Positions 9,318 through 17,825 of a stretch of 43,332 nt of DNA are shown here, piece after piece. A program made the position numbers and the translations under genes. The notes under the pieces were generated by a model that was given only the letters and a program-made list of their open reading frames with translations, made no database searches and was not told the DNA's origin. The DNA is from Gammaproteobacteria bacterium (GTDB taxonomy: Bacteria > Pseudomonadota > Gammaproteobacteria > Diplorickettsiales > Diplorickettsiaceae): assembly GCA_013289115.1 (NCBI GenBank), contig JABDAQ010000006.1, forward strand, positions 1 through 43,332, given 5' to 3'. Every line of letters begins with the position of its first letter. Within the stretch, counting starts at the first letter, position 1.

Positions 9318-9347
9318 GAAAAAGCCCGTGTTATTTCGGGCTTTTTC
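9318..9347 (+). terminator. Rho-independent terminator, probably bidirectional
   Basis: An 11-bp perfect stem GAAAAAGCCCG (9318-9328) / CGGGCTTTTTC (9337-9347) has an 8-base loop and U-rich flanks in both directions. It ends the outer membrane protein gene on the plus strand and could also stop uvrA transcripts on the minus strand, whose stop codon is 33 bases away. Confidence 0.9.
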
Positions 9348-9379
9348 TTGTCAACTCAGATTAATTATTCTTTTACAGA

Positions 9380-11920
9380 TCACATCATTAATTTCGATCG
9401 TAAAAATCGGCCTGTGTGCGATTGTGAACAGCGAGCAACAGTCTCGGGCGTACCTGAACAAACAAGCGCTCCACCTTTGACGCCCCCTTCTGGACCTAAA
9501 TCAATAATCCAATCCGCTGTCTTAATAACATCTAAATGATGTTCGATCACGATTACTGTATTTCCCTTATCACGCAAACGCTGCATCAGCACTAATAAGT
9601 GCGCAACATCGTGAATATGTAACCCCGTAGTTGGTTCATCCAATAAATAGAGTGTTTTACCTGTAGCGCGCTTTGATAATTCTTTCGCGAGTTTAATACG
9701 TTGCGCTTCGCCACCGGATAAGGTCGTAGCGCTCTGACCTAATCGAATATAAGAAAGACCCACTTCGGTCAACGACTCAAGTACACGCATGATAGTGGGA
9801 ATAGAAGAAAAAAATACCTGTGCCTCTTCTACGGTCATACCCAAAACTTCATAAATATTTTTTCCCTTATAGTAAATCTCCAACGTCTCTGGATTATAAC
9901 GCTGTCCTTTACAAACATCGCAGCTTACATACACATCCGCTAGAAAATGCATTTCTATTTTAATTAAACCCTCCCCTTCGCAGGCTTCACAACGCCCTCC
10001 TTTCACGTTAAAACTAAAACGACCCACAGCATAACCACGTGAGCGTGCTTCAATCGTCGCTGCAAATAATTCTCGAATGAACGTAAACAAACCCGTATAG
10101 GTTGCGGGATTAGAACGCGGTGTACGACCAATCGGTGATTGATCGATCACAATAATCTTATCCAAATAATCTAAACCAGATATCGTCTGATACATACGCG
10201 ACTGAGTGTGTACAGTGTGATGCAAATGAGCTGCTACAGCCGGATATAAGGTATCGTATATTAAGGTTGACTTACCAGAACCTGATACGCCTGTAATACA
10301 GATCATTAAACCTAACGGAAATTCGATCATTAGATTTTTTAAATTATGACCGTCAGCACCCACTAAACGCAGCATACGTTCTGAATTAGGTTTAACACGT
10401 TGCGTGGGTACAGCGATGGAACGACGACCTGTTAAATAATCTGCCGTCAAACCGGATTGCTCAAGCAATTCTTCTGGAGAACCTTGCGCAATCACAAAGC
10501 CTCCGTGTACACCTGCGCCTGGGCCTATATCAACCACATAATCAGCACGACGAATAGTTTCTTCATCGTGTTCAACGACTAACACAGTATTACCTAAATC
10601 ACGCAAATGAAATAAAGTATCAAGCAGACGCTCATGATCACGTGCATGTAATCCGATCGAAGGCTCATCCAACACATAGAGAACGCCGACCAAACCGGAA
10701 CCAATTTGACTGGCTAAACGAATTCTTTGCAACTCACCGCCGGATAAACTATCAGCGCGTCGATCTAAAGAGAGATAGTCTAAACCGACATCGATTAAAA
10801 AACGCAAACGATTCACTATCTCTTTCTGCAAGCTTAAGGCAATCTCAGCACGATGACCTGTCAACTGTAATTGTTTAAAAAAATCATGCAATTGGCATAA
10901 TGCTAACGAAGACAATTGAGGCAAAGAATGCTGTGCAATAAATACATGATGTAATTCTTTGCGCAAACGCGTACCTTTACAAACAGTGCAAGGTTGGCTG
11001 CTTAAATACCGCGCTAATTCTTCTTTATCAGGATACATCAATTTTTTCGGATCAAATAACGCTTCCATGCCTAAACCATCGCAATGAGGACAGGCGCCTA
11101 TCGGATTATTAAAAGAAAATAAACGCGGCTCTAATTGTAAAAAACTATAATCACAATGCGGGCAAGCAAAACGTGCTGAAAATAATAACTCTTCTTTAAG
11201 ATCCACCTGCGCAATCAAAACTAAACCTTCACTTAATTTTAAAGCCGTTGCTAATGAATCGGTTAAACGCTGTCGCACACCAGGGCGAATCGACAAACGA
11301 TCGACAACCACATCAATACTGTGTTTATGCTGTGCTGCTATCTGTGGCACGGGATCCAGATCGATGACCTCTTGATCAATACGTACACGTAAATAACCGG
11401 AAGCCGCCAAGCGTTCTAATAATTCGCTATGCTGCCCTTTTTGTTGTCTGACAACGGGAGCCAAAAGCAGTAAGCGACTTCCTTCAGGTAAAGCCAAAAT
11501 ATGATCGGCCATCTGACTGATCGTCTGCGCCGTTAAAACGCAGCCGTGTTCTGGACAATGTTGCTCACCAACCCGTGCAAATAAAACGCGTAAGTAATCA
11601 TAAATTTCTGTCACTGTACCGACAGTAGAACGCGGATTATGTGAAGTCGATTTTTGTTGAATAGCAATCGCGGGCGATAAACCTTCAATACTATCTATCT
11701 CAGGTTTTTCCATAATCGACAAAAATTGGCGCGCATAAGCGGATAAAGATTCTACGTAACGTCGCTGCCCTTCTGCATATAAAGTATCAAAAGCCAGCGA
11801 GGATTTACCAGAACCAGACAACCCTGTAATTAAAATTAACTGATTTCTAGGCAAATCTAAATTAATATTTTTAAGATTGTGGGTGCGAGCACCGCGAATA
11901 CGAATGCAAGAAATTGTCAT
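9380..11920 (-). CDS. uvrA: Excinuclease ABC subunit A lacking the insertion domain
   Basis: UvrA is the damage-sensing ATPase of nucleotide excision repair; it loads UvrB on DNA. Both ABC modules are present: Walker [10 protein letters not shown] (33-41) and a second GVSGSGKST, signatures [12 protein letters not shown] and [12 protein letters not shown], and Walker [12 protein letters not shown] and [11 protein letters not shown]. The first zinc module (Cys253, 256, 277, 280), the UvrB-binding region (about 115-240) and the C-terminal CEAC/CDVC zinc finger are intact. The protein is 846 residues instead of about 940. From memory of E. coli UvrA, the missing piece is one in-frame block of about 95 residues after DPKKLM near residue 295, resuming at EELARYL. 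That block matches the insertion domain. All catalytic motifs remain, so the protein is probably functional. Confidence 0.95.
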   Translation of the reverse strand: MTISCIRIRGARTHNLKNINLDLPRNQLILITGLSGSGKSSLAFDTLYAEGQRRYVESLSAYARQFLSIMEKPEIDSIEGLSPAIAIQQKSTSHNPRSTVGTVTEIYDYLRVLFARVGEQHCPEHGCVLTAQTISQMADHILALPEGSRLLLLAPVVRQQKGQHSELLERLAASGYLRVRIDQEVIDLDPVPQIAAQHKHSIDVVVDRLSIRPGVRQRLTDSLATALKLSEGLVLIAQVDLKEELLFSARFACPHCDYSFLQLEPRLFSFNNPIGACPHCDGLGMEALFDPKKLMYPDKEELARYLSSQPCTVCKGTRLRKELHHVFIAQHSLPQLSSLALCQLHDFFKQLQLTGHRAEIALSLQKEIVNRLRFLIDVGLDYLSLDRRADSLSGGELQRIRLASQIGSGLVGVLYVLDEPSIGLHARDHERLLDTLFHLRDLGNTVLVVEHDEETIRRADYVVDIGPGAGVHGGFVIAQGSPEELLEQSGLTADYLTGRRSIAVPTQRVKPNSERMLRLVGADGHNLKNLMIEFPLGLMICITGVSGSGKSTLIYDTLYPAVAAHLHHTVHTQSRMYQTISGLDYLDKIIVIDQSPIGRTPRSNPATYTGLFTFIRELFAATIEARSRGYAVGRFSFNVKGGRCEACEGEGLIKIEMHFLADVYVSCDVCKGQRYNPETLEIYYKGKNIYEVLGMTVEEAQVFFSSIPTIMRVLESLTEVGLSYIRLGQSATTLSGGEAQRIKLAKELSKRATGKTLYLLDEPTTGLHIHDVAHLLVLMQRLRDKGNTVIVIEHHLDVIKTADWIIDLGPEGGVKGGALVCSGTPETVARCSQSHTGRFLRSKLMM

Positions 11921-11950
11921 AAAACTTTGATAAAACAGTAACTCAATTAA

Positions 11951-13525
11951 TCAAAGGGAAGGAGCGTCCGTCATAGAGGAGTCTTTTACTAAATGCCGCT
12001 CATCAGAATCAGTAAAAAACTCAAAAGGATTTACAGCAGGATAAAGTTCTTTATGCAATGAATCTACATTGATATCGTTAACGATATCGACATCAAGTAA
12101 ATCATTGTCATTGATACCCTCGCTATTGGGCAAAACTAATAAATCACTCTTTAGCAGCGCTAAGCTATGCTCACGCTCTATGCGAGAAGCTAGCATTTGA
12201 CGAATTAAATATCTATTTTCTACATACTTAGCTGATAAAGTTTCATCTCGAAAGGCAGTTATTATACGCGTAGAAGCATGTAGCTGTCCCAACAGAAAAA
12301 GTGAAAAAGCATTCAATTTTCCTTCAATACTTTTTTCTATATAGTCAAATAAAAAACGCTCGTAGCTTTCACGACCATCACATCTGTTCTCCAAAAAGCG
12401 TTCTTGAACAGCGGGAAGACAAAGAAAAAGATACGCAGGTAAAACTTTTATCCCCATAGAGTTTTTATAAAGCTGCCATTGCTCATCTGCGTTTAAGTTT
12501 TCTTGTATGGACGTTAATACACCTGGGATCAATAATGATAAGCAATGATTCTGAGGCCATGTTCGCTCTTTATACTCAATGCTGCATTTTAAATACTCAA
12601 CTATCTCAGAAATAAAGTCTGGATTTTCTTTTTTTTCGCCCTGTAAATATTTAAAAAGCGTCTCTTGTCTGTATCGATGCGGAAGAATATATTCATCTTG
12701 AGCAAGCTCAAGCGCTTGTTTATTTTTATCATCATCCAAAGTAACATTTGAAGCATTTTTTACGAGGTAAGTTTGCTCATTTACTACGTCACACAAATAA
12801 AATAATGCATGCTCTGGTAGTTTTTTCTCATCAATATCTGATTTTAAAGTCTCTAAAACAGATACATCATTAAGCAGACTTATTGTTATTAAAATAAATG
12901 GATGCAAATAGTTCGACTCATTTAGCGTATTGAACAGCATACGTAAATAAAATCGGGCAGTTTCATCAGAGAAAGAAAGAATATGGCGCGGTATTGATGG
13001 CATACAATACAAATACAGTAACAGGCAATCAAAAGATAAAACAGCAAGATTATCTATAAAGAGCCATAACTGCTCACTTATAGGCAAGCAAGAAAGACCC
13101 TTACGAAATGATTCTGATTGAAGGAAAACAAAATAAATGAGATTTATCTGATTTTCTTTCTCAGAATCAGAATTATCCATAGGATGAGCGCGAATCCAAG
13201 CTAAAAATTCATTAAACCAAGTTAAAGCGTTTGAAAAAGGAAGCTCTAATTCCCAAAAATACAAATTATTTCCGACACAACGCGACCTGAGCCGCATATT
13301 CTCTCGCATAACAAATGTTTTGTTATACATTCCTTCAGGAGACCAAGTATAAAGTAAATACATCGCCCTCTTGAATTCAGTAAATTTTTTACACAAATGT
13401 TTAATTAATTCAGGATAGCCATGAATCCACGACTGAATCGACAAAGAAACCATTGTAGAATGTATCGCAGCGTTTGAAACACCAGGATTAGATTGAAAAA
13501 ACGTAGCAGTTTGTTTTTTAGGCAT
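11951..13525 (-). CDS. Hypothetical protein, paralog A of a two-member local family
   Basis: This 524-residue protein (530 if a TTG at 13543 is used; neither start has a clear ribosome binding site) has no domain I recognise. It is clearly homologous to the 597-residue protein at 15164-16957. Shared blocks include SIQSWI near the N-terminus, FWELELP versus FWQLKLP, LNESNYLHPF versus LDESNYSHPF, LLIPGVLTSIQE versus LLVPGMPTYIQE, and LFLLGQLHAS versus LFLLGQLCSA. It is predicted to be mostly alpha-helical and soluble, with no signal peptide or membrane segment. The C-terminal 50 residues are acidic and look disordered. It is transcribed away from the HTH-repeat gene, whose start is 112 bases off. 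A host-directed effector is possible but not shown. Confidence 0.7.
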   Translation of the reverse strand: MPKKQTATFFQSNPGVSNAAIHSTMVSLSIQSWIHGYPELIKHLCKKFTEFKRAMYLLYTWSPEGMYNKTFVMRENMRLRSRCVGNNLYFWELELPFSNALTWFNEFLAWIRAHPMDNSDSEKENQINLIYFVFLQSESFRKGLSCLPISEQLWLFIDNLAVLSFDCLLLYLYCMPSIPRHILSFSDETARFYLRMLFNTLNESNYLHPFILITISLLNDVSVLETLKSDIDEKKLPEHALFYLCDVVNEQTYLVKNASNVTLDDDKNKQALELAQDEYILPHRYRQETLFKYLQGEKKENPDFISEIVEYLKCSIEYKERTWPQNHCLSLLIPGVLTSIQENLNADEQWQLYKNSMGIKVLPAYLFLCLPAVQERFLENRCDGRESYERFLFDYIEKSIEGKLNAFSLFLLGQLHASTRIITAFRDETLSAKYVENRYLIRQMLASRIEREHSLALLKSDLLVLPNSEGINDNDLLDVDIVNDINVDSLHKELYPAVNPFEFFTDSDERHLVKDSSMTDAPSL

Positions 13526-13637
13526 AGGTAACGGCGCGCTCAACTTTTATGGGTATGGAGATAAGGAAGAATTTATCATTACCGTGTACTGTTGGGTAGA
13601 TGACCGGATCAAAAAAGAAAAGAATTGAGGATTTTGC

Positions 13638-15122
13638 ATGAAAAGACAAAGGTTTGAAGCAAACAAAAAGATTTCTATTCTTGCAGATTGCTCGGAATTA
13701 GTAAAAAACAATACCATTCGTTCAATGAAAGCGTTAGCTGAGCAATTACAATCGACCAAGAACATTAAGGTCAATAATCTAAATTTGTGGTGTTGGGGCA
13801 ATAATGAAAGAGATAAATGGCTAGAAGATAAAGACAACTATCCCAACGCAAACTTAGTTTCATTTTTTGATTTTATGGGAGATATAAAGCGTTCTAAAAT
13901 AAATGAACGAACAAAATATGAAAAAAAAGAAAAATTTAGCCATCTTTTGAATTGCTGGAGTAAAGTAAAAAATAATCCAGATTCAATCAATTCAATAAAA
14001 AAATTAGCTGAGCAAATGGATATTACTATTAAGTACAATACTTTGAAGAACTGGATAGAGAAAGAAATAAGTGATTATTTAAAAAAAGGCGATAAATATA
14101 CTCATAGAAATTTAATTCCTTTTTTAGAGTGGGCGCAAAAACTGAAATATTCTAAAAAGCCTGCGATTGAGTCAGCTGATCCGGACGAAGATCCAATAAG
14201 CTATTTAAACGGCAGGTATAAGTCTTTTCTCAAAGAAAATATCGACTTAAATAATTTAAGAGCATGGCTTATTACAAATTATCTGGAAACGATACACCCA
14301 ACTAAGTTGGATGGTGTGAATAAGGATACACTCTGTAAGATTCTTGAAAATTGTTTGGATAGTTTAGGGCAAAGTACACGCAAACTAACTTATCCAAATT
14401 TGATCGATGCTCATCGCTTAAAACTTAATGACTCAAAGCTGCGTTACCGAATAAGTGAATTCGCAGAACATATTAATAAAGTAGAAAACTATTGTGAAAT
14501 TTATATTCAAACTTATCTTCAATCAAATAATCTAGAAAACGATGCATGTATCGATTGGATACACGCTATTCGATGGGAGATCAATTTAATGAAAAATCAG
14601 ATGAGTAAGTTAAAACAACCTCCTGATTGTTCTGGTAAATTACATAAAGAATCAAGCCATCAAGAAAAAAAGAAAGCACATCCAAAATACTCGGAAAAAC
14701 AAAAGGCAAGTATTTTCAAAAAATGCGTGTTCATTCTATCAAAATGGAGTAATGAAATTGGCACGATAGAGGAGTTAGCGACTCAGCTCAAGATGCCTCG
14801 TGAAACTCTAGGTACTTTTCTGCGGCAGTTTAAGCGGCAGTTTGCAGAATGGAAGCAGTATCCATCATTGCGTGAAACAAACCTGAACCCTCTTTTAGAA
14901 TGGATCAACTCGGGGCGATCCGAAATAATGAGGCAGAGAAAAGCAGCAATGAGGGAGAGCGAAATAGATAAGTTTTTTGAAAATAAGCCAAAAGATTCAA
15001 GTTCGCCACCCAGTTTTTTAAATTATAAAAGTGTTTTCTTTCAGATCGAAAGTGTTTCTACTGATACGTTATCAGATAGGTCAAGCCGCTCTTTAAATAG
15101 GTTGGGTGAAACGAAAAAATAG
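13638..15122 (+). CDS. Hypothetical protein with three HTH-like repeat units
   Basis: I do not recognise this 494-residue, Lys/Asn/Ser-rich protein, but it contains an internal triplication. Units lie at about residues 8-88, 93-175 and 356-435. Each has a predicted helix, then S-x-x-x-LAEQL (SMKALAEQL, SIKKLAEQM, TIEELATQL), a turn, a second helix with L-x-x-W or its equivalent, and a closing NL-x-x-F/L-x-x-W block (NLVSFFDFM, NLIPFLEWA, NLNPLLEWI). The LAEQL-turn-NTLKNWI geometry resembles a helix-turn-helix, so DNA binding is plausible. The middle (about 190-320) is unrelated to the units, and the tail is Ser-rich. GAGG stands eight bases before the ATG. It lies between two paralogs on the opposite strand, sharing a divergent promoter region with paralog A and converging on paralog B. 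Confidence 0.75.
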   Translation: MKRQRFEANKKISILADCSELVKNNTIRSMKALAEQLQSTKNIKVNNLNLWCWGNNERDKWLEDKDNYPNANLVSFFDFMGDIKRSKINERTKYEKKEKFSHLLNCWSKVKNNPDSINSIKKLAEQMDITIKYNTLKNWIEKEISDYLKKGDKYTHRNLIPFLEWAQKLKYSKKPAIESADPDEDPISYLNGRYKSFLKENIDLNNLRAWLITNYLETIHPTKLDGVNKDTLCKILENCLDSLGQSTRKLTYPNLIDAHRLKLNDSKLRYRISEFAEHINKVENYCEIYIQTYLQSNNLENDACIDWIHAIRWEINLMKNQMSKLKQPPDCSGKLHKESSHQEKKKAHPKYSEKQKASIFKKCVFILSKWSNEIGTIEELATQLKMPRETLGTFLRQFKRQFAEWKQYPSLRETNLNPLLEWINSGRSEIMRQRKAAMRESEIDKFFENKPKDSSSPPSFLNYKSVFFQIESVSTDTLSDRSSRSLNRLGETKK

Positions 15123-15163
15123 TGCTCGACGTTTTTATCTGAACTATTACACATTATGTTCAC

Positions 15164-16957
15164 TTAAAGGCCTTGCACTACTTTTAAAAGCTCTGCGCTA
15201 CTGCTGCTACTGTCTTTGTTAGAAGTAAAAAATCCACTAACTTTATGCACACGATTTATATTCGTATTTTCTATGCTATTACCAGAAAAAGATGAAGATT
15301 TAGCACCACCCTTTGAAAACATTAATCGATCTAGCTCGTCATCAATAGTTTTCTTTTTTTCTGTGCTGCCTTCAATACTATTACGATTTATCTCGTTCGC
15401 CTTTGGAACTTCAGATGTTGTCTGTTCAAACCGCTCAAGGAGTGCTTCCATCTCTGATGAAATATTTTGTAAAGCGTCTGTCGGAAGCGTAGGAGGAAAA
15501 CATACATTTGATTCTAAACTCTTATATACATTCTCGAGTAATTTTTCTGGACAGTGAGGTAAGACAGATGCAAGCTTATTACATAATAAAATTATTATGT
15601 CTTTATTAGATAACTTATTTCTTTTCTTTTCCTGAACATTCTTTCTAATGTAATTATAATAACTCGGCATTATCTCAATTAGGCGCTGTATATCAGTGTG
15701 TGCAGAACACAGTTGTCCTAATAGAAAAAGTGTAAAATCATTAAAGTCTCCAGAACATCTTATATGTTCAAATAATAAATCAAGATAATCAAAAAGTGTG
15801 TCATTGAAACAACGCTTCTGAACGATACGAAAAAGAAATTGAGATAAAAGTTCTTTTCCAATCCCTTTCTTATAAAGTTCGAATAATTTTTCCTGGTCTA
15901 AATGTTCTTGTATATACGTTGGCATGCCAGGCACTAGTAATAGTAAGTGATTCAGACGCATCCATTCGGGTCTTGGATCACCGATTCTATTTATTAAGCG
16001 ACCACTTGCTGCACTCATAAAATCTGCAGACATAAAATTTAAATTTTCATCCCGTGATATAGAAAATTCTTCTAAATACAGAAATAACTTTGATTTAATA
16101 TAAGTAAAATCTAAATTTGCTAGTCTTTCTTCTTGCATTGATCTCTTAATAACAGCAACATGATTATTTAGTAGCGTAAAAAAAGCAATGATAGAGGCAG
16201 GGTTTTTTTGTAAAACAACACTTTCAATAGAAATCTCCATATCAATTTCGCGGATGTATTGATTTAAAGCGCTTATATCACAAAGACAACTTAATGCAGC
16301 ATTGAAAAACGGGTGAGAATAATTCGATTCATCTAATCTTTTGCGCAGAGCGTTTAAATAATCTACCGTTCTTGCGAAGGGTACAGAATAAATCAAGTGC
16401 TGTATTTGCAGAATATGAAGTAGATCAAGCAGAGTATCTAAAGTTAAGAAAGGAAGATGATCCCAGTATAATTTCCACTTTTCTTTATCAGGCAGCTGAG
16501 AGAGATACTCCGAAAACTCTTCAGAATGAGTAAATGAACGAAGAAAAATACCTGAATAATTTGTTATATCAGAACCGCATTGAACATCACCGCAAAACAA
16601 AGACAAAATTTTGTAAAAATAATCCCGAGCTTTTAATAATGGAAGTTTCAATTGCCAAAAACTAAGACCTTTTTCAGAAAAATAAGTTTCAGCAAAATAA
16701 GGTACGAGTTGTAATTGTGGTTCCTGTTCGGAAATAGATAATGCTCCTTTTTCTATTATTCTGGTTTCTCTTATTCCGGAAATTCCAAAAGTCCACATGG
16801 CTGGACTCACGCTTCGTATATATGCTTCGGCGCGCTCTAACTCAGGAAATTCTTTATATAAAAGTCGCTTAATTTTCTTAGGGATATAAATCCATGACTG
16901 AATTGATATATGAACTGTAGAAGGCATATCAGAACTCAAATCTATTTTGTGTGACAT
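15164..16957 (-). CDS. Hypothetical protein, paralog B of a two-member local family
   Basis: This 597-residue protein of unknown function is collinear with paralog A (11951-13525) over about 450 residues, sharing the SIQSWI, FWQLKLP, DESNYSHPF, LNHLLLLVPG and LFLLGQL blocks. It is longer at the C-terminus, where about 110 residues form a low-complexity tail rich in Ser, Asn and Glu with a run of five serines. It is helical and soluble, with no signal peptide. The ATG is preceded only by a weak purine stretch. The gene starts next to the GC-rich island at 16960-17235, which may hold its leader. Its stop is 41 bases from the stop of the convergent HTH-repeat gene. Confidence 0.7.
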   Translation of the reverse strand: MSHKIDLSSDMPSTVHISIQSWIYIPKKIKRLLYKEFPELERAEAYIRSVSPAMWTFGISGIRETRIIEKGALSISEQEPQLQLVPYFAETYFSEKGLSFWQLKLPLLKARDYFYKILSLFCGDVQCGSDITNYSGIFLRSFTHSEEFSEYLSQLPDKEKWKLYWDHLPFLTLDTLLDLLHILQIQHLIYSVPFARTVDYLNALRKRLDESNYSHPFFNAALSCLCDISALNQYIREIDMEISIESVVLQKNPASIIAFFTLLNNHVAVIKRSMQEERLANLDFTYIKSKLFLYLEEFSISRDENLNFMSADFMSAASGRLINRIGDPRPEWMRLNHLLLLVPGMPTYIQEHLDQEKLFELYKKGIGKELLSQFLFRIVQKRCFNDTLFDYLDLLFEHIRCSGDFNDFTLFLLGQLCSAHTDIQRLIEIMPSYYNYIRKNVQEKKRNKLSNKDIIILLCNKLASVLPHCPEKLLENVYKSLESNVCFPPTLPTDALQNISSEMEALLERFEQTTSEVPKANEINRNSIEGSTEKKKTIDDELDRLMFSKGGAKSSSFSGNSIENTNINRVHKVSGFFTSNKDSSSSSAELLKVVQGL

Positions 16958-16959
16958 TC

Positions 16960-17235
16960 TAAAGTCAGAGAGTCGCTATGCTCATGAAACATTTTGGCCA
17001 TCGTGGCCCCAAAATAAATTCGCATAACGCGACTAGTAATGGACCCGGATCGTCCTGCGCTCACAGTGCCGGAGACCCCTACGGCAGTCACCCTAACCGG
17101 GTGGCCTTCGGGGCCGTCGTCATTGCTCTCACAGTGACTTGACGGCATGACGCGTTTCCTGCTTCGCCCGTCAACGCACGCCTTCCGGGGCTTCTCGACT
17201 ACGCCTTCGTCTCTCCATGTCTCGTCGAGTGAAAA
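16960..17235. repeat. GC-rich island of stacked inverted repeats, probable repeat or structured element
   Basis: By direct count bases 17041-17220 are about 64% G+C, against clearly AT-rich flanks. The stretch is full of short inverted repeats: GGCCA-TCG-TGGCC (about 16995-17007), GCCG...CGGC, CACCC-TAACC-GGGTG, GGCC-TTCGG-GGCC, TGACGG...CCGTCA and CTCGAC...GTCGAG. CTCACAGTG appears twice about 70 bases apart. A minus-strand ORF of 68 codons runs through it but has no start signal. It may be one copy of a dispersed repeat, a small non-autonomous mobile element or a structured RNA. It fills the whole gap between paralog B and rnhB. Confidence 0.5.
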
Positions 17236-17237
17236 CT

Positions 17238-17825
17238 TTAAAATAAAGTTTCTTTCTGAATAATTTGTTTCACCGGTGCGAATGAGCGCCGATGCAATGG
17301 CGTGACGCCTAATTTTTTTAATGCCTGTAAATGTGCACGCGTTGGATACCCTTTGTGTTGTGCAAAACCATAGCCTGGATACTGTTCATCCCAACGCAGC
17401 ATTTCCGCGTCACGGTATACTTTGGCAATGATAGAAGCGGCACTAATGACAGCAACAAAGCGATCACCCCGTATAATCGTGCGCACTGCGCAAACCAACG
17501 CGGGGCTGTGACGTCCATCAATCAAAGCCAGATCAGGCTGAATTGATAAGCCAGAAACAGCACGCTGCATCGCTAATAAACTCGCTTGTAGAATATTGAT
17601 TTTATCAATTTCAAAAACATCGGCTCTACCAATACTGGTTGCTAATGCATGCTCACGAATCTGATCGGCAAGATAGGTTCGTCGAATCGCAGACAATAAT
17701 TTAGAATCAGCCAGACCCATAATCGGTTTATTTGCATTCAAAATAACAGCGGCCGCAATGACGGGACCGGCGAGCGGACCGCAGCCCGCTTCATCAACAC
17801 CGACGATTACAGGATCATCGATCAC
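17238..17825 (-). CDS. rnhB: Ribonuclease HII
   Basis: RNase HII cleaves RNA in RNA-DNA hybrids and starts removal of misincorporated ribonucleotides. The family motifs are present: [15 protein letters not shown] with the catalytic Asp-Glu, LADSKLL, a later Asp in LALIDG, and [12 protein letters not shown] start it at GTG (17823-17825), giving 195 residues and an 11-base overlap with the end of pheT; the longer frame to 17858 begins with TTG and has no ribosome binding site. It is the last gene of the fdx-tsaB-UPF0434-pheS-pheT-rnhB run, so it is probably translated from that transcript. The GC-rich island follows its stop codon immediately. Confidence 0.95.
   Translation of the reverse strand: MIDDPVIVGVDEAGCGPLAGPVIAAAVILNANKPIMGLADSKLLSAIRRTYLADQIREHALATSIGRADVFEIDKINILQASLLAMQRAVSGLSIQPDLALIDGRHSPALVCAVRTIIRGDRFVAVISAASIIAKVYRDAEMLRWDEQYPGYGFAQHKGYPTRAHLQALKKLGVTPLHRRSFAPVKQIIQKETLF

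Noticed and set aside
9380-11920. uvrA as a pseudogene because of its short length
   Set aside because: The reading frame is intact, all ATPase and zinc motifs remain, and the loss is confined to one domain.
13547-13837. A 96-codon minus-strand ORF between paralog A and the HTH-repeat gene
   Set aside because: Most of it overlaps the start of the well-supported plus-strand gene, and it has no ribosome binding site or recognisable domain.
15216-15557. A 113-codon plus-strand ORF rich in Ser and Phe
   Set aside because: It is the shadow of the low-complexity Ser/Glu tail of paralog B on the other strand.
16942-17148. A 68-codon minus-strand ORF through the GC-rich island
   Set aside because: No start signal precedes it, it ends inside paralog B, and GC-rich DNA gives long open frames by chance. 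Inverted repeats explain the region better.
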